DNA of 10,515 nt from a bacterium (GTDB lineage: Bacteria > Zixibacteria > MSB-5A5 > GN15 > FEB-12). Position numbers and translations under genes: made by a program. Location: the NCBI GenBank assembly GCA_030668045.1, contig DAOUUR010000041.1, positions 1 to 10,515 on the forward strand, read 5' to 3'. The first letter of the stretch is position 1. Each line of letters begins with the position of its first letter. The notes under the pieces were generated by a model. That model saw only the letters and a list, made by a program, of their open reading frames with translations, was not told the origin of the DNA and searched no databases. Below are positions 6,987 through 10,515 of the stretch, in pieces.

Positions 6987-7505
6987 ATGAAGAGCATGCT
7001 GACCATAGCGCTGATACTGATCCTGACAGTAACTATCGGCTACGCCGATGAGGCCGATAGCGATGTCGCCTTCAAGGCCAGATTCATCATTAGTCTGCTG
7101 GATAATGTAGAGTGGCCTGACGGAGGTTCCGACACCGCTGTTATTGCTATATTCGGCAGTTCTCCAATCACTGAAAAGCTTGACTCGATAGTCGCAAAAC
7201 GAACCGCCGATCAACCGCCGGTTGTAATTCGCTCCTTTACGCCCCGAAACGACCTATCACAAGCCAGGATACTCTACATTCCTTCCCCGGATCTTGAGGT
7301 CCTCGCCAGCGTGCTGAAGAGAGCCAACCGCACCAATGTTCTAACTGTCAGCGACAATCCTGATTTTGCCCGTTATGGCGTGATGATAAACTTCTACCGA
7401 GATGAAGACGATTCTACTATCAAATTCGAGTACAACAAGATGGCCCTGAAGATCTCAGGGTTAAAAGTTGATCCAAAACTGCTTGAGAAGGCTCGCAAGA
7501 TTTAG
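6987..7505 (+). CDS. YfiR/HmsC-like periplasmic protein (DUF4154 family)
   Basis: The product has 172 residues. AAGGGA at 6974-6979 is 7 nt upstream of this ATG, and a signal peptide follows at once (1-20, IGYA before DEAD), so the upstream in-frame ATG at 6915 is rejected. The mature part follows the YfiR family closely: a FKARFIISLLDNVEWP start (the family's lysine/aromatic helix and WP), AVIAIFGSSP, a central PPVVIRSF strand, ARILYIPSP, NVLTVSDNPDFARYGVMINF, and a closing region with FEYNKMALKISGLKVDPKLL. In Pseudomonas, YfiR is a periplasmic repressor of the membrane diguanylate cyclase YfiN. Many FCB homologues are stand-alone or sit beside sensor or TonB genes. No cyclase is next to it here, so its partner is unknown. 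It is a single-gene unit after the terminator and converges with the methyltransferase gene (17 nt between stops). Confidence 0.85.
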   Translation: MKSMLTIALILILTVTIGYADEADSDVAFKARFIISLLDNVEWPDGGSDTAVIAIFGSSPITEKLDSIVAKRTADQPPVVIRSFTPRNDLSQARILYIPSPDLEVLASVLKRANRTNVLTVSDNPDFARYGVMINFYRDEDDSTIKFEYNKMALKISGLKVDPKLLEKARKI

Positions 7506-7522
7506 GCTGAACACCTGCCCCG

Positions 7523-8290
7523 CTATTGGACTCTGCGAATAAGCACAACCGGCCGCTCCGACTCATCGGGCGGATCAATCGACTTGTCCATACCCCAGTC
7601 ACGCCACCAACCGACCAACTCGAAGTCATCACGGTCAGCTATGAACTTGAGGAATTCCTCAGGGAACATCGCGCGGTTACGTTCTGTCATCACAAATGAC
7701 TTGTGCCGTCCGTGATCGTTAACATTGACCGACCAGATTTCTTCATACATCTGCCGGTCACTGTCGACCAGCCGAATATTGAACTCAGACTCAACTGCGA
7801 TACCGTCCCTCTCGATCGCGTACTTGTTGGTAGCCACCTCGCTCAAAGAATCTGACAGTTGGATGCACCAGTCCAGAAAATAGAGACCACCCGGCTTGAG
7901 AATGCGGGAGATTGCGTCAAAGTGAGACGTCATCTCGGTCGCTCCGTTCAGATACAGCGAACCGAGCATTACATATACAAACTCGACTTGTTTGTTATAA
8001 GAAAAACCGGCCATATCACCTTCAACCAGCTCAACCGCCTGATCAAGACGACGCCACTTGTAACGGGCATGATCCAGCATTGTCCGGTTGATATCAAGCC
8101 CTACATACCGGTAGCCCTTCTTGACCAATTCCCCGGCATGGGGAGCTGGACCGCAACCTACCTCGAATATGCTCCGCACCGGTACCTGGGAGTACTGTTG
8201 GATGCAGGCATCAATGAACCCAGCTTCGTCCGGAATATTTCTGAAGGAGAAAGCTACTTCATAGTATTCCGGGTAGTCGTAGAGCAGCAT
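7523..8290 (-). CDS. Class I SAM-dependent methyltransferase
   Basis: The product has 255 residues, read from ATG 8290-8288. A GGAAGGA ribosome site (complement of 8298-8304) lies 7 nt upstream, so the longer in-frame start at 8332 is not needed. Motif I is IFEVGCGPAPHAGEL (41-55), the SAM-binding glycine loop. Motif II is YVGLDIN with the acidic Asp66 that contacts the ribose. GDMAGF (91-96) is the adenine-side motif, and LKPGGLYFLDW (131-141) is the strand-5 'LxPGG' motif. The fold is thus a Methyltransf_11/25-type Rossmann enzyme. The C-terminal about 110 residues (beta-rich, WSVNVNDHGRH, WWRDWG) probably recognise the substrate, which cannot be read from sequence; a small molecule is more likely than DNA or rRNA. 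There is no signal peptide, so it is cytoplasmic. It diverges from the sigma-factor operon and shares its upstream region. Confidence 0.92.
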   Translation of the reverse strand: MLLYDYPEYYEVAFSFRNIPDEAGFIDACIQQYSQVPVRSIFEVGCGPAPHAGELVKKGYRYVGLDINRTMLDHARYKWRRLDQAVELVEGDMAGFSYNKQVEFVYVMLGSLYLNGATEMTSHFDAISRILKPGGLYFLDWCIQLSDSLSEVATNKYAIERDGIAVESEFNIRLVDSDRQMYEEIWSVNVNDHGRHKSFVMTERNRAMFPEEFLKFIADRDDFELVGWWRDWGMDKSIDPPDESERPVVLIRRVQ

Positions 8291-8365
8291 TATTGTTTCC
8301 TTCCTTATCTGAATATTAACGACCACCGCCACGCCCTACAAAACCCAACCCCCTCCTTCTCTCCC

Positions 8366-8387
8366 CAATATCTCAAAGAATGTTCAA
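8366..8387. repeat. Spaced direct repeat, copy 1 (CAATATCT-N7-TGTTC)
   Basis: CAATATCT, 7 nt, TGTTCAA. The same two blocks with the same 7-nt gap recur 72 bp further on. The conserved spacing fits a pair of protein-binding sites. Confidence 0.45.
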
Positions 8388-8419
8388 CTATTGACCTCAC
8401 CTGAAAACACTACCACACA

Positions 8420-8510
8420 CGAGAAGTCGGGCTTGTTCAATATCTGAGCAGATGTTCGATAGCCACAGACAAACTGCCCGGACTTTTCTCTTGTAACGAG
8501 AAATCGGGTT
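8420..8510 (+). promoter_or_regulatory. Two alternative hairpins sharing one arm
   Basis: CGAGAAGTCGGG (8420-8431) recurs almost unchanged as CGAGAAATCGGG (8497-8508). Between them lies the near-complement GCCCGGACTTTTCTC (8476-8490). The central arm can pair with the left copy (with small bulges) or with the right copy (TTTCTC/GAGAAA plus CCCG/CGGG), but not both. It lies upstream of the candidate ECF promoter, so it would be RNA only in transcripts that start further upstream. Confidence 0.4.
8438..8459. repeat. Spaced direct repeat, copy 2, overlapping a palindrome
   Basis: CAATATCT, 7 nt, TGTTCGA. This copy also contains the inverted repeat ATCTG-AG-CAGAT (8442-8453), extended by AA/TT pairs and one G-T wobble to 8439-8456. 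It could be an operator for one or both divergent genes. Confidence 0.45.
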
Positions 8511-8532
8511 CCGTATCATACCCACAGTTTTG

Positions 8533-8558
8533 TGAAACCGGCGCCAGCTCTAAACGTA
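8533..8558 (+). promoter_or_regulatory. ECF-type promoter, likely autoregulatory
   Basis: TGAAAC (8533-8538), a 16-nt spacer and CGTA (8555-8558) match exactly the TGAAAC-N16-CGTA form described for Bacillus sigma-W promoters; many ECF factors use related AAC/CGT elements. Transcription would start near 8565, about 16 nt before the TTG at 8582. An ECF promoter directly before an ECF sigma gene implies autoregulation. Confidence 0.6.
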
Positions 8559-8567
8559 ACCAAAACA

Positions 8568-8572
8568 TAGGA
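8568..8572 (+). promoter_or_regulatory. Ribosome binding site deciding the TTG start of the sigma-factor gene
   Basis: TAGGA lies 9 nt before TTG 8582 but directly abuts the alternative TTG at 8573. The spacing therefore favours 8582. No in-frame ATG or GTG exists upstream before the stop at 8402-8404. Confidence 0.55.
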
Positions 8573-8581
8573 TTGGCCCCT

Positions 8582-9151
8582 TTGAAGGACATTGAGACAG
8601 CACAGATTGCCCGAGCCCTCAACGGTGACCAACGAGCCTACCGTCAATTGGCGGAAAGGCATCAGACGGCGATCTTCCATATCGTTTTCAAGATTGTTCA
8701 CGATTCCGAAGTCGCCTCCGACCTGGTCCAGGAGACGTTCATGAAAGCGTTTGCTTCGCTGGCAAGCTATCGATCCGAATACCGGTTCTCTACCTGGCTG
8801 TATAAGATAGCGGCCAATTGTTCGATCGACTACCTGCGCAAGAAGCGAATCAAGGCGCTTTCGCTTGACCGGGAGATGGAAACAAAGGATGGAAAAGTTG
8901 AACTGGAAATCCCTGACTATACTTATCACCCAGGAAGGGACCTTGAAGCAAAAGAACAGAAACTCAATATCAACGAAGCCATCTCCTCGCTACCGGATAA
9001 ATATCGGGAAGTAATCATCTACCGGCACAAAGACGATAAATCATACGAGGAAATAGCCGACTTACTGGATATACCCATAGGAACGGTAAAAGCAAGAATA
9101 TTCAGGGCCCGCGAGCTTCTCAAAAAGAAGCTCAAGTCGATCTACGGTTGA
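8582..9151 (+). CDS. ECF-subfamily RNA polymerase sigma factor (sigma-70 family, group 4)
   Basis: The product has 189 residues from TTG 8582 (192 if TTG 8573 is used). Sigma region 2 spans about residues 22-90, with HQTAIFHIVFKIVHD, the core-binding SDLVQETFMKAFASL helix (46-60), and YRFSTWLYKIAANCSIDYLRKK, which contacts the -10 element. A charged linker (about 91-135) with no region 3 leads to region 4 (about 137-185): LPDKYREVIIYRHKDDKSYEEIA and the helix-turn-helix IPIGTVKARIFRARELL that reads the -35 element. Length and layout are typical of ECF factors. It directs RNA polymerase to specific, usually envelope-related promoters. An ECF-type promoter immediately upstream suggests that it activates itself. 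The next gene begins within about 15 nt of its stop. No zinc-finger anti-sigma factor follows, which is unusual; control may come from elsewhere or from transcription alone. Confidence 0.93.
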   Translation: MKDIETAQIARALNGDQRAYRQLAERHQTAIFHIVFKIVHDSEVASDLVQETFMKAFASLASYRSEYRFSTWLYKIAANCSIDYLRKKRIKALSLDREMETKDGKVELEIPDYTYHPGRDLEAKEQKLNINEAISSLPDKYREVIIYRHKDDKSYEEIADLLDIPIGTVKARIFRARELLKKKLKSIYG

Positions 9152-9165
9152 GGGCCGCGAAAACT

Positions 9166-10086
9166 GTGACCAAAATGAGAATTTGCAAATACATATTCGC
9201 TACCACCTTCTTCGCAATAGCTCTGGCCGGTGGAACAGTTCAGGCCGAAGAGTTCGCCTATGACTACCAGAAAGTGGTGCCTCTGGAGCGTCCAGTCGAA
9301 TTTTCCCTTGAACTCACCCGAGGACATATCACCGTCACCGGTTCCGAGAGTGACGATTTGATCATTGAGGCCACCAAGATTGTCAGAGCGTCCAATCGAA
9401 GAGAAGCCGAAGAAATGGCCGACCATGTGGAGATCAAGGTCAACACCTCCAAAAATAAAGTCTCGGTCGAAACCAACTACCTGACAATGCTCAGCCGGAG
9501 CCCTTCGTTCTGGCAAAAAGTCCTGGGGGGAGGATCGGCCAATCTCGTGATCGTCAACTATATCATCCGGCTGCCCTTTGGTAGTTCTGTCGCTATCAAC
9601 AGCATGGCAGCTGATATCGACCTGGCCAACATCGAAGGAGCCGTAACGGTCGACAACAACACAGGCACCACCAGAGGCGAGTTCCTCTTTGGCCCCATCA
9701 CCGTGCGACAACCTACCGGTAATATTGATCTTCGATGGGTCGAGGGCGACATAAGAATCAAATCGACTTCCGGCAAAATTTATATCAACCAAGTGCGCGG
9801 AGCAGTTGATCTAAATACCCAGACCGGTAACGTCACGATTCAGACAGAACTGGATAGTCCTCGCGATCACTATGTCGAAACTTTGAGCGGTACAATAAAT
9901 TTCCTGATTCCGTCATCAGCTTCAGGTGTTCTGAAGATTGAGACCGAAACAGGCGTCATTAAATCGGAAATGCCAATTGCCATTGAAGCGATGAATCGGA
10001 AGAAAGTTGTTGGGATGTTTGGTGCGGGAGGATCGGATATTTCCCTGCTCTCTACATCCGGCGACGTGACTGTTTCTCTATTCTGA
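9166..10086 (+). CDS. Exported DUF4097-family beta-repeat protein
   Basis: The most likely starts are GTG 9166 (GAGGG at 9150-9154, 11 nt upstream) or ATG 9175, which begins the signal peptide directly but has no good ribosome site. TTG 9148 overlaps the sigma-gene stop and has no ribosome site. After a signal peptide (cleavage at TVQA before EEF) the mature protein is almost entirely short beta strands. They are built of repeating 'GxIxVxxxxG' turns (RGHITVTGS, GAVTVDNNTG, GNIDLRWVEG, GKIYINQVRG, GNVTIQTEL, GTINFLIPS, GVIKSEM, GDVTVSLF). This is the DUF4097 (putative adhesin) right-handed beta-solenoid pattern. DUF4097 genes often accompany ECF sigma factors, but their biochemical role is unknown. 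Here the gene is probably co-translated with the sigma factor, and its product acts in the periplasm or at the surface. Confidence 0.87.
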   Translation: MTKMRICKYIFATTFFAIALAGGTVQAEEFAYDYQKVVPLERPVEFSLELTRGHITVTGSESDDLIIEATKIVRASNRREAEEMADHVEIKVNTSKNKVSVETNYLTMLSRSPSFWQKVLGGGSANLVIVNYIIRLPFGSSVAINSMAADIDLANIEGAVTVDNNTGTTRGEFLFGPITVRQPTGNIDLRWVEGDIRIKSTSGKIYINQVRGAVDLNTQTGNVTIQTELDSPRDHYVETLSGTINFLIPSSASGVLKIETETGVIKSEMPIAIEAMNRKKVVGMFGAGGSDISLLSTSGDVTVSLF

Positions 10087-10091
10087 TTCGA

Positions 10092-10109
10092 TGTGGCCCC
10101 TGAGCCACA
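10092..10109 (+). promoter_or_regulatory. Small hairpin between DUF4097 and right-edge genes
   Basis: TGTGGC (10092-10097) and GCCACA (10104-10109) pair around a 6-nt loop in the 50-nt gap. No T-tract follows, so it is not a terminator. It may be an mRNA stability or spacing element, or chance. Confidence 0.3.
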
Positions 10110-10136
10110 AGTGGCGCAACACATAGGATGTGTGAC

Positions 10137-10515
10137 ATGAGGTTCGCCTCAACCCACAGGATTATAATCTCCGGCCTTGTCTTTTGGGTCGCCCTGGCTG
10201 TATGTCTGCCAATCGCAGCCGACGAGCCCGATTCTCTCCCCCCACTGGAAACTGATACAATCTTCACCGAAATCATACTGTCAAACGAGGGCGTGACAGC
10301 AGTTGACTCATCCGGCAACGAATGGTACTACGATTTTCAGCAGGAATGTTTCGTTCCAGGGCAGCTCCAGCAGGAAACATCGGACCGGGATGCCGAGAAC
10401 GACCGATCAGGAGACCTGACCGACCTGCCAATCGCAGAACGCTGTGTCGAAGAGATTGAGATAGAACCGTACGAGAAGAAAAATGTCATAGTTGGCCCTG
10501 ATCAGTACGTCGATG
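10137..10515 (+). CDS. Exported protein of unknown function, partial (3' end outside window)
   Basis: The frame is open from ATG 10137 to the right edge (126 codons, no stop). TAGGA (10124-10128) lies 8 nt upstream; an in-frame ATG at 10128 sits too close to the ribosome site. The signal peptide is about residues 1-28 (ISGLVFWVALAVCLPIAA before DEPDS). The mature N-terminus is acidic and low in complexity (DRDAENDRSGDLTD) and has two Cys about 30 residues apart. Visible segments are GNEWYYDF and, near the edge, VEEIEIEPYEKKNVIVGPDQYVD. The last part resembles the lead-in to bactofilin-like or other 'VxGdI' polymer-forming beta-helix domains, but that domain would lie beyond the window, so this is only a suggestion. 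It follows the DUF4097 gene by 50 nt without a terminator and probably belongs to the sigma-factor operon. Confidence 0.75.
   Translation, partial: MRFASTHRIIISGLVFWVALAVCLPIAADEPDSLPPLETDTIFTEIILSNEGVTAVDSSGNEWYYDFQQECFVPGQLQQETSDRDAENDRSGDLTDLPIAERCVEEIEIEPYEKKNVIVGPDQYVD

Larger units (their letters stand above)
8291..8581. promoter_or_regulatory. Divergent regulatory region between methyltransferase and sigma-factor genes
   Basis: This 291-bp region contains a pyrimidine-rich tract (about 8338-8366), a spaced direct repeat, a triple sequence able to form alternative hairpins, and an ECF-type promoter; each is listed separately. No protein-coding gene is supported. The plus-strand frame across 7859-8404 is a shadow of the methyltransferase. 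Confidence 0.7.

Noticed and set aside
7859..8404. Plus-strand 181-codon frame
   Set aside because: Mostly antisense to the methyltransferase, whose SAM-binding motifs are intact; no ribosome site or recognisable domain.
8366..8510. Possible CRISPR-like or tRNA structure in the repeat-rich intergenic region
   Set aside because: The repeats are few, unevenly spaced and of different kinds; no cloverleaf or regular repeat-spacer pattern exists anywhere in the window.
9142..9792. Minus-strand 216-codon frame
   Set aside because: Antisense to the DUF4097 gene, which has a signal peptide and the family's strand-turn repeats.

Overview
The window looks like chromosomal DNA of an uncultured or little-studied bacterium of the FCB superphylum; Zixibacteria-like lineages are my best guess. 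The main evidence is the C-terminal FlgD-Ig-like / T9SS-type sorting domain of the 625-residue secreted protein (NFPNPFNPTT motif, closing RKMVLLK). Supporting signs are the many exported proteins, the one-membrane-span proteins ending in short Gly/Pro tails, and a moderate base composition. Nothing here indicates a plasmid, phage or insertion sequence. The taxonomic guess is inference.

Layout from left to right. (1) 1-905, minus strand: 5' part of an exported Ycf48-like repeat protein that leaves the window on the left; its reading frame has no stop inside the window. (2) 906-1358: a divergent intergenic region with a plausible sigma-70-type promoter and a perfect 8-bp hairpin ahead of the next operon. 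(3) 1359-6649, plus strand: a four-gene operon encoding a membrane Ser/Thr kinase with a PEGA-like outer domain, a small single-span exported protein, a secreted protein with a decapeptide-repeat stalk, and a large secreted protein with a sorting domain. A possible 16-codon leader ORF is coupled to the last gene. A strong intrinsic terminator closes the unit at 6689-6718. (4) 6719-6986: an intergenic stretch holding a second, degraded copy of the terminator flank. (5) 6987-7505: a YfiR/HmsC-like (DUF4154) periplasmic protein. (6) 7523-8290, minus: a class I SAM-dependent methyltransferase, convergent with the YfiR-like gene. (7) 8291-8581: a regulatory region with direct repeats, mutually exclusive hairpins and an ECF-type promoter. 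(8) 8582-10515, plus: an ECF sigma factor, a DUF4097 protein and the 5' part of a third exported protein that is cut by the right edge.

How the genes may work together (inference). The kinase operon reads as a cell-surface unit: a transmembrane kinase whose outer PEGA-like domain could sense envelope or surface material, made together with three exported proteins. The sigma-factor operon reads as an envelope-stress or surface-remodelling regulon. The sigma factor seems to drive its own gene, because a TGAAAC-N16-CGTA element (the sequence known for Bacillus sigma-W) lies just upstream of it. No anti-sigma factor is visible in the window. The two exported products downstream are its likely first targets.
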